Below are positions 23,907-36,589 of a stretch of DNA of 64,000 bases, piece after piece. The notes under the pieces are model-generated. The model was not told the DNA's origin. It saw nothing but the letters and a program-made list of their open reading frames with translations, and ran no database searches. The position numbers were made by a program, and so were the translations under genes. Each line of letters starts with the position of its first letter. Within the stretch, counting starts at the first letter, position 1. The stretch spans positions 5,129,931 through 5,193,930 of the forward strand of contig CM025854.1 in NCBI GenBank assembly GCA_003952965.2. Direction: 5' to 3'. The DNA is from Morella rubra (lineage: Eukaryota; Streptophyta; Magnoliopsida; Fagales; Myricaceae).

Positions 23907-24088
23907 ACAACATAAAGAAGGGGTGATAGCTTCATCAGAATTAATTTTCACAAATCCTCTAGCTAAGACTACCTAGATCTTTAATTCTTGTTTTGCTCTA
24001 TCTGCCACGTCACCAGATGATCCTTGTGACAACGAAAGATCTTCCAAATTAGAATATTCGGGTCAAGCGTAATAGAATTGTGAACCTT
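23907..24088. other. Short intergenic stretch
   Basis: No gene or recognised repeat. Confidence 0.3.
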
Positions 24089-24700
24089 CTAATTCTTGGA
24101 GAACTGGATTAAATCTATGGCTACCGCCATAAAGATGATAATGCTGTGCTCCTCTAGAGGAATAATACCAAATGAAGCAATGGGATCCATAATCATCCGA
24201 ACCCAGTTAACAATGGAACAACTATCCATAGTTGAGAAGTCAATTGGCCATGGACTCGGTCGCCAACATATCTTGTAAAGGGACAAACCAAGAAAAGATG
24301 CTCCACCGAATAGCTTCAGCGCTATCATTCTGAAAAAAAAATCTTTGATGATGGATTCATCCCAATCATTGGAGGCTAGACTGATTAACTGATGAACAGA
24401 GAGATTCGGGTAAAGAGATATTTGTTGATCCCTTAAGATTGGTTTTGAGTCTACAAGGGATGGAATATAAGGGTCATTCCAGACATTATAAGATTTGAAC
24501 CACCCCTTCGTCGAAACAACACCCCCCGATTGATCAGCAAACGCCATGCCAAAGCCAAGAGTGAGGCAAAGAGCTAGAGGAATGTTGGTCATCCTTGGAT
24601 TGCAATATTTAGCTTTGATAATTTTTACCCACATCGTATCATCGTCGCTAATCAACTGCCAACCTCTCTTTGCAATCGGTGCTAGGTTCACTTCAAAAAA
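24089..24700 (-). pseudogene. Degenerate LINE fragment, region after reverse transcriptase
   Basis: The frame MNLAPIAKRGWQLISDDDTMWVKIIKAKY matches the 'N-AL-AK-GWRL, LW---LKAKY' region that follows plant LINE reverse transcriptase. It continues with YNVWNDPYIPSLVDSKP, where intact elements have 'W-DPWLP'. The WRVGDG segment expected between them is out of frame. It is a different copy from the LINE at 9334-12690 and has no visible ends. It sits just outside the Copia 3' LTR. Confidence 0.65.
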
Positions 24701-24743
24701 TAACTTGCAGTCCTCCAGTTACCTTCGGCCAGCTTTGTGAGTT

Positions 24744-24748
24744 CTATG
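24744..24748. repeat. Copia target-site duplication, left copy (CTATG)
   Basis: CTATG directly precedes the TG that closes the 3' LTR at 24749 and is matched by CTATG at 36590-36594, directly outside the 5' LTR. Confidence 0.85.
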
Positions 24749-25205
24749 TGTAAGTTACTATGGTCTATAAACTAGTTAAGATTTTCAACTATTATGACTT
24801 TCACATATATCAATAACCATAATGCATAATTAATCATTTATGAGAAGACACATCAGAATCCATGTGATGAGACCTCTTCTGCTTGCCTTTCTCTTTCTCT
24901 CTATCTCTGTTGTTTTAACCAATAAAAATCGCATAGGAACTGTTTCTCTCATTTCACCCTTATAATTTTCATGGACAAAAATGAATGGGAATCTTGAGAG
25001 TGGTAAAGAGAGGATAATTTTTCCATGTTAAAAAATAACACACCACTCCCCATGAGAGTGGGCAAATAAAAAAATAACTTCCCCTATAAAATCTCACTAA
25101 ATGAATGTGTGTTAACTTCTTAGAGCCATTACCTCATTTATTTAAAATTCAAATAATGTCTAATATTGTCCATTAAATAGGTCACGTGGGACATTAAATC
25201 CAACA
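24749..25205 (-). repeat. Copia 3' LTR
   Basis: Read on the minus strand it starts TGTTGGATTTAATGTCC and ends CTTACA. It contains about 30 bases near 24910-24950 that the 5' LTR lacks. Confidence 0.9.
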
Positions 25206-25225
25206 TTCTCCCACTTGGCCCATGT
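25206..25225 (-). promoter_or_regulatory. Copia polypurine tract
   Basis: On the minus strand, GGCCAAGTGGGAGAA runs straight into the TGTTGG of the 3' LTR. This is the usual position and sequence style of a Copia plus-strand primer. Confidence 0.85.
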
Positions 25226-25303
25226 GACAATGACAATTATTTGAATTTATAAAGTAAACATAATGCTCGCATAATATCAGCTCATTTGCATCTTAGTGTG
25301 ATT

Positions 25304-26137
25304 ACATTAAGGGGAAATGTTATTGTTCGCCCCATAAGTATGTGTCACTTGCATTTGCGACCCCTTAACTTTCAAAACTGTGATTTACGTCTTCTAAGTA
25401 TGAAACATTTGCAATGTTCATCTACAGTCAAAATTTCCGTTAAACTTAACAAAATTCGGCATTAAAATAACCTAAATGCCAAAGATTCAAAAAATATAAT
25501 TAAGTTATTTATTATTATTGTAGTGCAAGGAAGGGCATACAATGTCACTTCAATGATGTTTAATAACTATAGTGAATTATTTAACTATGATATTAATGTA
25601 AGGGGAAAAGTTATTGCTAGCCCCATAAGTTTGCGTCAATTACATTTCACTCCCCTTAACTTTAAAAACTATTACGTCCTATAAGTATGAAACATTTGCA
25701 ATGTTCGTCCACAGTCAAAATTTCCGTTATAATTGACAGAATTCGGCATTAAAATGAAAAATTTTTACTAAAAATATTTAAAAAATTCATTAGATATTAA
25801 AAAAAGGTAATATTTTTTAAATAAAACTATTGAAACTCTATTTCAATAATGAAGGCATTTAGGTTATTTTAATGCCGAATTTTGTTAATTTAACGGAAAT
25901 TTTGACTGTGGACGAACATTGCAAATGTTTCATACTTATAGGACGTAAATCGCAGTTTTTAAAGTTAAGGGGAGTGAAATGTAATTGACGCAAACTTATG
26001 GGGCTAGCAATAACTTTTCCCCTTACATTAATATCATAGTTAAATAATTCACTATCACGAGTTATAGCAATAAACATCATTGAAGTGACATTGTATGCCC
26101 TTCCTTGCACTACAATAATAATAAATAACTTAATTAT
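25304..26137. repeat. Compound palindrome nested in the Copia 3' non-coding region
   Basis: An outer inverted repeat pairs about 25495-25604 with 26020-26137 ('ggaagggcatacaatgtca'). Inside it, a second inverted repeat pairs about 25605-25755 with 25850-26015 ('catttgcaatgttc', 'caaaatttccgttat'). A third copy of this inner arm lies outside on the left, at 25304-25480, in direct orientation. The whole looks like fold-back elements inserted next to, or copied from, one another. Confidence 0.8.
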
Positions 26138-26344
26138 GATCCATAATGAGAAGTATCAATGAGGTCCCTATAATGTCTTTGTTAAAAGACAGTTCTTATT
26201 ATAAGTAATCCATCTCCATAAGTGCGTAATTAATGATAAACAAGAAATAGAAACAAAATCAATGGGATCTCTAGAATTGTCTTAGAGTGAAAAAAACATA
26301 AAGATCCAAAACATACCTCAGGGTTCGTACCCAAGATCCAAACG

Positions 26345-27235
26345 ATTAGGGCTGTGCATAAGCGGTAGCGGTGGTGGTTATGCCTTCCACCGCCACCGCC
26401 ACCACTATGGGCAGTTGTCTAAAAATGGACACTGCCCCCGCCACCGTGAAGGGAGGAAACCGGCACCTAACGGTGGCGGTTACCGCCGTACACCAGAGAT
26501 CACAAAAAAATGGTTGCCAAATCGAAATCTATAATCAATACCAAATCTGTAATCAATACCAGATTGAAATCTAAATCTATAATCAATACCAAATCGAAAT
26601 TCAATCTGTAACCAAATTCAAAAAAATTTTCAAATATGAAATCTCAACAAAATCAGAAACAACCTAAAAAAAATTTCCAAAATTGCAACACAGATTCTAC
26701 ATATTGACATTCGCTTGAAAAACGCCACAGATTTGAAAAGCTTTCCAAATCTGAAATCTCATTGTAACCCTTCTAATCAATACAAATTGCAAGAAAATCT
26801 CCACATATTTGACAAGATTTCCAAATATCAATCAAAATCCTCAAACCCAGCAAATCTCAACCAAAACGCAAATATAATATCAAATCGCAAGAAAATTGGA
26901 GGGAGAGATAGAGAGAGAGAGAGAGAGAGAGCGATAGTTGATAGAGTTGCTGGGGAAGAGATAACTTCGTTGCTTTCTGCAAAGGGGGAGTGCGTACTGC
27001 ATGCGACTGAAGGAGAGAGGCTCGAGGAGAAAGGCATGCGATTGAAGGAGAGAGGCCGAGTGATTGAGCGAAGGAAAAGGTAGGGTTAGGTTAGGCTTAA
27101 AGTCACTAAAAGAAACAGTGCCGGTTTGATATGCATATTTAAAAAAAAAAAAACGGTGAGCGGTTTCACCGCCTCTGGTGCTGCTAGGCGCCAGTGAACG
27201 GTGAACTGTGCCGATACCGGTGATCAGGCCTACAA
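26345..27235. repeat. Repeat with 'cggtggcggttaccgcc' ends and a (GA)n tract
   Basis: It starts near 'agggctgtgcataagcgg', has GC-rich 'ccgccaccgccacc' blocks, then an A-rich interior with many 'caaatcgaaatc' phrases and a (GA)n at about 26907-26932. It ends in 'gaacggtgaactgtgccg'. A shorter relative lies at about 61255-61640 with the same order of landmarks. It is inserted in the Copia 3' region just beyond RNase H. Its class is unknown. Confidence 0.6.
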
Positions 27236-30200
27236 ACGATCAACGTATTCCTTAAAAGTCTTTGGTGTAACCCTTTAGTTAAAGGATTTGCAATCATGAG
27301 CTTAGTCTTGATATACTCTACTAACACTCTTTGTTTCTGAACTTCTTCCTTAACGACTAAATATTTGAGCTCCAGGTGCTTAGCGCCTTTAGAATATTTG
27401 TTGTTCTTGGAGAAACTAATTGATTCGAAATTATCACAATACAGCCTCAGTGGCCTGGCAATACTATCTATAATTCCAAGTCCTGAGATAAAGTTTCGCA
27501 GCCACAAAGCATGCCACAAATTCAGCTTCCATAGTAGATGCTGCTATGACAATTTGTTTGACGCTTTTCCATGATATTGCTCCTCTAGCTAACAAAAACA
27601 TGTAACCAAGAGTTGACTTCCTACTGTCAACACAACTAGCGAAATCCGAGTCGGAGTAACCAATCACCTCTAATTGATCACACCTTCTATACGTGAGCAT
27701 GTATTATTTTGTTCCTTTCAAGTACCTCAACACTTTCTTTACAGCATTCCAATGCTCCATTCCAAGATTACTTTAGTATCTCCCAAGCATTCCAACTGCA
27801 AAACTAATGTCTAGTCTCGTACAAGCCTGTGCATACATTAAGCTTTTAACAACATATGCATAAGGAATAGTTTTCATTTTCTTCTTTTCCAAAGTATTAT
27901 ATGGACAATTCTTTACACTTAATTTGTCTCCTTTATTAAAAGGAGCAGGAGTGGCCGTACAATCAGCTATATTAAATCTTTTAAGAACTTTATCAATATA
28001 TCATTTCTGAGACAATCCTAACTTTCCATGTGATCTATCACAAAATATTTCAATTTCTATCATATAGGTTGCCTCACCGATATCTTTCTTTTCAAAATTT
28101 ATTGAAAAAAATTTCTTGGTCTCATGCAGTAAACCAAGAGCACCAGTAGTAAGCAATATATCGTCAACATACAAAATCAAGAAAATAAACTTACTCCCAC
28201 TGACCTTGAGATATATACACTGATCAGCGGTGTTTTCATTAAATCCAAAGGACGTGATAGTATCATTGAATTTAAGATACCATTGTTTAAAAGCTTGTTT
28301 AAGTCCGTAAATTAACTTCTTTAATAAAAAAAATCTTCAAGTTGATCAATGTAGATCTCTTCATCTAAATTTCCATTAAAAAAAAAACAGTTTTCATGTC
28401 CATCTGATGTAATTCTAAATCGAAATGAGCCACCAAAACCATTATGATCCTAAGAAAGTCTTTTTTTGATACAGGAGAGAACGTCTCTATGTAATTAATA
28501 TTCATTTTTTAGTGAAACCTTTCGCAACAAGTCTAGCTTTATGTCGATAGATATTTTGACATTACAGTCACATTTGGTCTTAAAGACCCATTTAGACCTG
28601 ACTGTTTTAAAACCTTCAGGAAATTCAACGATGTTTCAAACTTCATTTTGTTCCATTGATTTCAACTCATTATTTATAACATTGATCCATTTTTCGGAAT
28701 CACTATTTTCAATGGCTTGTGAAAACGAAACTAGATCTTTACTTGTTCCTAAATTATAATCAGATTCTCGCATGTATACCAAATAGTCATCTGAACTAGC
28801 CGATCTCCTTTCTCTTTAAGACCTTTTTAATGTTATTTCTTGTGATTGTTTTGCAACTATTTCATTGGTGATGATCTTATTATGAAGTGATTGACCACCA
28901 GATTGTTGTTTGACGTCGTCATGCTGTTCTACAACTGGTAAAACAACAATATCCATTAAAGTTACTAGTATTAGGGCTGGCACCCGAACTTCTTGGATGA
29001 CCACTTTACGTGATACATCACTCCCACTAATTTCACAAATTTTGAGAAATCTTGCATTTTTGGTTTCAACAATCCTCATACTATAGTTAGGACAGGAAGA
29101 CCTATACCCTTTGGACTTCTCTTGGTATTTAATAAAATAACCGCTCACAGTTCTATAATCGAATTTCTTTTCGTGTGGATGTAGATTCTAGCCTCCACTG
29201 GATAATCCTAAATGTGAAGGTAGCTCGGTTTCATTCCCGTCCACAATTCAAAATGAGTCATTTGAATTGCCTTACTAGGAACCCGATTAAGCAAATAAAT
29301 GATGGTCTTAAGAGCTTTATCCACAATGAAATGGGTATTGAGGAGTTACTCAACATACTTCCAACTATTTTTATAAGAGTACGATTACGTCTTTCAGCTA
29401 CACCATTTTGCTGAGGTGTACTAGGCATTGTGTATTATGCACAAATACCTATTTTAAGAATTCAACAAATGGTCCTAGACATTGTCTTCTTCCATCATAC
29501 CTTCCATAATTCTCACCACCTCTATCTGATCAAATGATTTTCACTTTTCTATGTAATTGCCGCTCAACTTCAACAATATATGCCTTTATAACATTTAATA
29601 CTTGAAACTTTTCGTGCAACAAATAGACATAACAGTAACATGAAAAGTATCAATAAAGATTATAAAATACTTTTCTCTGCTAAAAGATGGTAAGTCAAAG
29701 GGTCAACAAATATCAGTATGGACAATCTCAAAAAGCTTTGCACTTTTTGTGGAGCATGTTTGGTCCGCTTTCCTTTAATGCAATCCACATATACATCAAA
29801 ATCTGTAAAGTAAAAATTCATAAGAATCTCAACTTTTATCAAACATTTCATTCTTTCTCTGGATATGTGACACAGTCGTTTATGCCACAATATAGAAGAA
29901 CTTTCATGAACTCGACTGCGTTTAGTTCTAACATTATGATGCAGGGTCAAAGTATTTGAATAAATTTTTTATTGAGATTAAAACTATATAATCCTTCCTA
30001 TAAAATACCAGAACCAACGAATGAGTCATTTCTAAGAAAACGAAAACCTCTGTCTTTCAAAACAAAGGAATATCCTTCAAAATCAAGTCTCGACATGGAA
30101 ATTAAATTTCTAGAAATAGTAGAAACATGAAGAGTATCAAATAGATCCAAATAAAGGTCTGAGTTTAAAAACAAACGTAAAGTTCCAACATCAACAACAA

Positions 30201-31431
30201 GTACTTGAATTTCATTTCTCAAGACTATGAAATGCGCATTTTCTTTTATGGTCTGGATTGAAAGGTATCCATGCATCGAATTCAAAACATGAATAGTAGA
30301 GCTAGAGTCATTTGAAGGAGCTTGAGTTATATTTGATTCAAAACATACATAAGCTAGAAGCTTATCTTTCTTCTCGAACCAAGCTTTACGTTTCAGGCAA
30401 TCTTTCTTTAAATGCCTAGAGGACAAAAATAGTACTTTGGTCCATTTTGTTCCTTATTGCAAGCTTCAATGTCATGAGAAGGTCCTGCAACCTTTAATGG
30501 ATCTTTCTTGAAATTGTTCTTTAGTTTCTTTCCTTTCTTTCCAACTCTATGACTTATAGCATTGACTGAATGATGATCTTATTGCTTTAAGCCTTGCATC
30601 TTCTTCAATGTGATGACCTTATTACCTTTCTTCTCGAACCAAGTTTTACGTTTCAGGCAATCTTTCTTTAAATGTCCAAAGGACAAAAATAGTACTTTAG
30701 TCCATTTGTTCCTTATTGCAAGCTTCAATGTCATGAGAAGGTCCTACAACCTTTAATGGCTTTTTCTTGAAATTGTTCTTTAGTTTTTTCCTTTCTTTCC
30801 AACTCTATGACTCGTAGCATTGACTGAATGATGACCTTATTGCTTTAAGCCTTGCATCTTCTTGAATAATACTCGCCAATTCATTCACATTCCATTTTTC
30901 CTTGATAAAGTTATAGTGAATTTGAAATGGTTTGTATTTAGTAGGCAAGGAATTCAGAATAAACCGAACAAGGAAACTTTCATCAACATTTATGCCTAGA
31001 GTTTTGAATTTGGCTAGATTAATCATTTCAAGGATATGATCGTGCATTCTACGGTTGCCATCAAATTTTATGGTGGTTAGTTCAACCATTAATCCAAAGG
31101 ACTTGTCTGCTAAACAAAAATGATTTTCCATGGCCTTGAAATATTCCTTAGCATTATCAATTTGAGGAAGCGATGACTTAATATTATTCGCAATACACAT
31201 TCGCATAAACATAATGCTTAATCTGTTCGATCTTTCCCATGAATTAAACAAAGTCCGCTGCTCCGCACTATTTGTTTCAATAATAGCAGTTGGGTTCTTA
31301 GTTTGCAGTGCTAAGTCAAGATCCAGAACACTAAGATGAAACTGAATTTGTTCTTTCCAATTAGAAAAATTATATCCATTAAAGACCGGCACAGATGAGG
31401 CAAGTGAATAAATTGAAATTGGAAGTGACAC
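27184..31431 (-). pseudogene. Copia gag-pol remains
   Basis: On the minus strand, in order: gag (31431-30805, MSLPISIYSLASSVPVFNGY, with FSNWKEQIQFHL); a zinc-knuckle region (GHFKKDC-like) at about 30400-30700; a protease-like frame (30426-29998) whose catalytic Asp motif is lost; GAG-pre-integrase (29950-29660, LWHKRLCHISRERMK, CIKGKRTKHA); broken integrase (about 29600-28816); reverse transcriptase with YVDDILL near 28140-28165; and RNase H (about 27700-27184, GYSDSDFASCVDSRKST, ASTMEAEFVAC). Stops and frame shifts occur throughout. The gene family provides replication functions for the element; this copy cannot. Confidence 0.88.
30371..30866. repeat. 260-base tandem duplication in the Copia gag nucleocapsid region
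   Basis: The block beginning 'ttctcgaaccaagctttac' at 30371 recurs at 30631 with period 260 and few differences, through 'gctttaagccttgcatcttctt'. It duplicates the zinc-knuckle portion and the downstream end of gag. Confidence 0.85.
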
Positions 31432-31661
31432 TGCAATACAAATTACGACATTAGTGCTTTGAGAAAAAATTTCATTAGTACTATTGTGTGCAATATACTG
31501 ACTTTTAAATTTAATGGTGGTTCTAACTTACCTGGGCATAATTTATGACACTTCAAAGTTCAATTGGTTTATTGTCTCTGGGCATCCATTCCAATATCAC
31601 TACTAATTTATCAAATATCTCATTTATTTAATATTTACTTGAAAGTTGGTGTCACGTCTCG

Positions 31662-33940
31662 TGCGCGTATTAACATCTAAGCTCTCTTTGTAGTAACATA
31701 GATGAAGATATGGTGAGGTTACAGCACGATAATTAAGTTATGGGTCTCTAGATTGAGGTAAAAATCCTTAGGATGTTTATAGAAAACTATAAACTATAGA
31801 GCAAACGAGCGGAAAACTTAATAATTTATATGCCAAATATAAGTAGGAGAAAATTAAACTCAAGTTAGAAGAAGAATTCTAAGATAAATTATCACACCAG
31901 CGAGTCATTACTATTAATATAACAAACTAATACTTAGACATGATAGTTAAAAGAAAACAAAAAAATAAAATAAAATAAACAAGGAGGTCACACGGCTGGG
32001 GTTAGGGATTACAAAGCTAGGCTAACATAGGTGAGCCTACCAAATTACATCGCTAACCCTATTGTTCTGAATATTTACAAAGCACACTAAAGCAAGCAAA
32101 TAAAAAGAAAAACATAGGGTAACAACAACATCTAAGAGAATCTTCGCCTTCATTGTCAAAGGAGCCGGTGAGGTCAACCTAGTTTATGTGGCAGGGGTGC
32201 TCTCATACGGGACCGTTTTCCCGGAAAAACTCCGGTAGTAGATCCTTCGGGATTATATAGGGCTGATAGTCCACTTTCATCTCAAGGTCGTTGGTCACCC
32301 AAACATGGATGTGGATAACGAGGGTATAGGTGATCATATCATGGGTTACAAAGGAATCGAAGACAAAAATTTGACTTATAAAAATTAAACATACAAAGGG
32401 GTGAGTCTTAAGGACTCAGTAAGGGGGGAATGTGGGCATGTGACAATAACAGTACATGTTCAATGATCAGTTTTTTTTTTTTTAAGCAGTTAAACATACT
32501 AGAGATAACATGCATTAAGCCAACAGGAAGCAGATGCAGTATGCAGCACACAGTCATGCAGTATATAGTTACAATATATACAGGCAATAATGCAACACAC
32601 AGTATGCAATGCACTTTTCTTTTCTTCCTCTTGAATAGCAACCTTTCATTACAAATGCATCTGTATCCCCCCCAGCAGCCAAGGTTGTGCGTCTAATCTC
32701 CCTTGCAGTTTAGCACAGTCCTAGATATTCCGCTATCCTAGGACACAAGTAAAGATCCAACTGCCTTACACTCTGGGGCCATCCTACCTTGTAGAGATGG
32801 TTGCACTCCCTGGTAAACGGTACCGTCACCCCCTTATAAACATTACAATAAAAGGAGGTAATTCTGTTAATATTTTGGTGCAAATGCACTATGACATACA
32901 TTCATCAAAAAATCTATAACTTGATATATTCTCCAAGAATATCTTCTTGCAAAATAATATATAAACATGTATTTATTCCCTGAATAAATACCATGTAAAT
33001 AACTCTGAAATTATCTTTATAATCAAGAAATTAAGTGAACTAATCTTCATTAGTCAAATCTAGGACAAAGATCCAAGGTCAATAATTCAAGTCTAATGTG
33101 GATTTGCACCTTGGGCTTGCTGACAAGCCCATTTTCTTAAGTGGTCAGTACTTGAAATGGGCCACAAGGCCAGTCCAAAAAGAAAAGAAAAAAAAACGTC
33201 GACATGTGGGCCTTAAAAATAGGGCTTGAAGGGTCTTTATGCGTCAAACTTTGGACCTCCCCATCCAAGCCCAAAGCTTGGTCAAAACACTAGCCAATAA
33301 GCGAATCAAAAAAATATAAAAGTCATACAAACAAGCCCAGTTCGAAATTATATAAACTGGTCCAGTTTTAGAAAAATTACAGATTTTGCATGCAAATTCA
33401 AATATTCATAAAAAATTCATTTTAGCTCCAAAGAGTTATGGTTTGGAGCTGGGCCCAAAGAGTTATGGTTTTTAGGCCCAAATGCACTAAATAAGGTAAT
33501 CCAAGCCTAAAATCCCTAATTAAAAATAAAATTTCTAAGAAATAATTCAAAAAAGGCACGACATCACTCATTAGACCATATTGATCAAGAAAATAATGAA
33601 AAAAACATATATATAAAAAAAAGATTGAATGAAAATAGGGTTTTCTAGAAGAAAATAGGCCGAAAACAAGCTTTAAGGGCAAAATTATCTTTTCTAGCTT
33701 ATAAAAATATTTTATGAAAATTTTTAGGGCACTGACATGAGAAAAATTGGTAATGACATGAAAGAGCTTGAAAAGACAAGAATGAGGATATTTTTATCAT
33801 AATTTTTGGATATATAGAACTATTTCTAGGTATTTTACAATATTTACTAATCATTAAATAGTTAAATCTGAATTTAACAATATAAAAATTATTAATCATA
33901 ATTAATTAGTAGAATTAATATTAGCAAGAATATTTACAGG
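31662..33940 (-). mobile_element. Possible solo LTR of a Ty3/Gypsy element inserted in the Copia 5' region
   Basis: The plus-strand edge TGTCACGTCTCG corresponds to a minus-strand end of CGAGACGTGACA, a common ending of plant Gypsy LTRs. The phrase 'ggggtgagtcttaaggact' near 32400 is also of the kind seen in such LTRs. The preceding bases are GTTGG. At the other edge CA is followed by GGGTTGG (33938-33946), which is close to a target duplication but not exact. No coding sequence is seen in the 2.3 kb. The boundaries and class are tentative. Confidence 0.4.
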
Positions 33941-35880
33941 GTTGGGCAATTAAAGTTGGGGCACCTTTGGGTCAAACCATAATAATCAAATAATCATTCC
34001 AATATATTTGCAAAGTCGTAATTCAATTAAGGGTTAATTAAAAAACCCTCCCATAGACTACACCACTATCATACCCTAAGCTTTCAAACATCACATGCAT
34101 ATGGTTTATGCTCTCTTGTTTGTGATTGGTAGTGAGATTAGGGATAATTAGTGACTAAGAGAGAGTATTTAGTACTTGAGAGACTAAGTTCGAAACCTTG
34201 GTTAGGGCATGATTAAGTGAGAATTAGAGTTCACATGCAACTGAATGATTGTTCAGAACATTGAGGAGCACGTATTGGAGCAATAAAATCTTTTAAGCAC
34301 GTCGGTCTTTTTTGTCTCGAAAACCGAACCATATGATTTTTATTCTTTTAATATGTGGAGAGATTTTCCATGAGTTTATGGTTTAAATTTGGAGATTTTT
34401 TGATAATTGGAAGCAAGTAGATTGAGAAGTGAAAGCAAGTAGGTCACTTAAGCGATAATCGGCGATTATCGAAAGATTAGTGAAGCAAATTAGTTTTTTA
34501 GCCTCTGATTAAAGTGAATTTCGGCTGCCTTAGAGAGTGACACCTAAGATGGCTAGGAAGCACGACAAATCAACGCTAGAAGCACGATAAATCGATACAA
34601 AAAGCACGACACAAAAGGCTAGGACCTAGGAAGCTCGAGGTGTCGACCACCGGTGCACCTAGGCGGCGACTCATCAAGCCTATAGGGAGAATTTCGGCCA
34701 TAGCCTTTCCTTGCAGCTGCTGTAGGTTGCTAGGTGTCAAGAGGAGAGAAATGTAGCCTAGTGACTCACCAAAGCTAGCCTAGCTAGGCCGGACATGTGT
34801 CGAAATGCAACCGGCTGTGTTTTCCTATAAATAGGGGTGGATTTCGACCTTTGAAGAGTACACCATTCAATCTGAATTTTTGTGAGTTAAATCTTGAGAG
34901 AAAGAGTGAAGTGAAGTGGGAGAAAGAAGGAGGAAATTGATTAGTGAAGTTTAGCAAAGATCAAGCACGCTTAGAGGTAAAATTTAGTTGGTTATCTTTG
35001 ATTTCGATTCAAGTTTTCAAGATAATTATTGTGAATCTCTTGTCTTTATTATTCTAGCATCTCTTGATGTTGATTAGTATTTTTCTATTCTTCATATTAT
35101 TCTTGATGTTCTTTGTGTTCTTGACGAAGAACAAGCTCGTCCTTTCGAAAAAGTATCATTTTCAAAGTTCAATTCGTTTTCAAGTTGTTTTTCAACTTTG
35201 ATCCATTTCTTTTCAAAATTTCTTTCAAAAGTTGTTTTTCAAAGCTTGAACATATTTCTTTCCTTTTGATTTCAATACTTTTCATGTCAAAATTTGTATT
35301 TTCTACGTGGTGATTAAGCCGGTTTTTAACCGAGAAATCAAAGTGTTGTTTTTGCCTTCACAACATTTTCCTTTGAGAACTGTTTTATAATGTTGTGATG
35401 ATGGAAACGAGTTAAAGTGTTGCATATCATAAATGAGATGTATGGGTGTTGATATAAGACATGCACACTTAACTTGTATGTTGGAAAGGAATATTGTGAT
35501 GTTCAAGTATGGTTAAGGTGTTGCATATCATGAGTGATATGTATGGTCGTCAACATGAGACATGCATACCTAACGTAATATTGTGAAGACGTGACAGTAC
35601 TGTACACAAGAGGATGTGTTCACTTGTTGTGACATTCTGGCCTCTCCGTCGTATGCGGAAAGATCATTTGTTAAGATAACTCACTTTGGGAGTTTGAGGC
35701 CGTATTGTACTCTAGGAGTACTGCTGCAAAGATACGGAAGGTTACTTGTAACCCGTCACTCTGGCCAAGTGATTCACTCTAGGAGTGAGAGTAGTGGTGA
35801 TCGAAATTGAAAATGGAAAAAGGAAAAGATCATTTTTGAGAAAACTAAGTCTTTTCAATTACTTTCGTATTCTGTTGAGA
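33941..35880 (+). other. LTR-like or unclassified insertion with TATA box and a local repeat
   Basis: This non-coding stretch separates the possible Gypsy LTR from the Copia 5' region. It contains a good TATA box (34825-34835) followed by leader-like purine-rich sequence, as in an LTR promoter. A pair of about 100-base direct repeats lies at about 35400-35495 and 35505-35590 ('gttgcatatcat', 'agacatgca'). I could not find ends or coding domains. Confidence 0.4.
34825..34835 (+). promoter_or_regulatory. TATA box in an LTR-like region
   Basis: CTATAAATAGG on the plus strand, with no gene following. It is probably a remnant of a retroelement promoter. Confidence 0.5.
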
Positions 35881-36145
35881 TTTTATTGTTGAACGGGTTT
35901 CTTCAATATCAATATTTTTTCTATTAAAATCCCATGAATATCAATAATAAGCACGCGAATACCACACCATTCACAAAGTTGAATTTCAATTGAAATAAAA
36001 TATCCTATTAAAATTTTGAAATAGAAATTTTTATCACAATTAACATTGATTATCGATAATAACAATAGAGATGATAAAACAAAATTGACTGTAAAACATC
36101 AATCAAAATCTCTATATTAATCGAAAAATCATGAAATTTTCAACC

Positions 36146-36159
36146 GTGCTCCGATATCA
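36146..36159 (-). promoter_or_regulatory. Copia primer-binding site
   Basis: The minus strand reads TGATATCGGAGCAC directly after the 5' LTR. This is a mutated form of the TGGTATCAGAGC site that pairs with initiator tRNA-Met. Confidence 0.85.
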
Positions 36160-36161
36160 CA

Positions 36162-36589
36162 GGTAAGTTACTATGATCTATAAGCTAAACAAGATTTTCA
36201 ACTATCGTGACTTTCATATATATCAATAACCGTAATGCGAAATTAATCATTTATGAGAAGACACACCAGAATCCACATGATGAGACCTCTTCTGTTTGCC
36301 TTTCTCCTTCTCTCTATCTCTGTTGTTTCAACTTCATTTCACCCTTGTAATTTTCATCAATAGAAATAAATGAAATCCTGACAGTTATATAGAATAGAGA
36401 GAGGACAGTTTTTCCATGTTAAAAAATAATGCACCCATGAAAGTGGGCAAATGGAAAAACAACTTCCCTATAAAATCTCACTAAGTGAATGTGCGTTAAC
36501 TTCCTAAAGCCATTACCTCATTTATCTAAAATTCAAATAATGTCTAATATTATCCATTACATAGGTCATGTGGGACATTAAATCCAACA
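36162..36589 (-). repeat. Copia 5' LTR
   Basis: It matches the 3' LTR over its length with scattered substitutions and about 30 bases fewer. Its outer end is TGTTGG at 36589 on the minus strand. The inner CA end has mutated. Confidence 0.9.

Larger units (their letters stand above)
24749..36589 (-). mobile_element. Ty1/Copia LTR retrotransposon, decayed, with nested insertions
   Basis: It has two LTRs in direct orientation (24749-25205 and 36162-36589) and a 5-base target duplication CTATG. The primer site is next to the 5' LTR, the polypurine tract is next to the 3' LTR, and a minus-strand gag-pol (31431-27184) runs in Copia order: gag, protease, integrase, reverse transcriptase, RNase H. 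An intact Copia element is about 5 kb; this one is 11.8 kb because several later elements lie between 25304 and 27235 and between about 31660 and 35880. Stops, frameshifts and LTR divergence show that it is old and inactive. Confidence 0.92.

Noticed and set aside
26715..27083. 122-codon frame ending in Arg/Glu repeats
   Set aside because: The frame is produced by an A-rich repeat and a (GA)n tract that recur at 61255-61640 without a matching frame.
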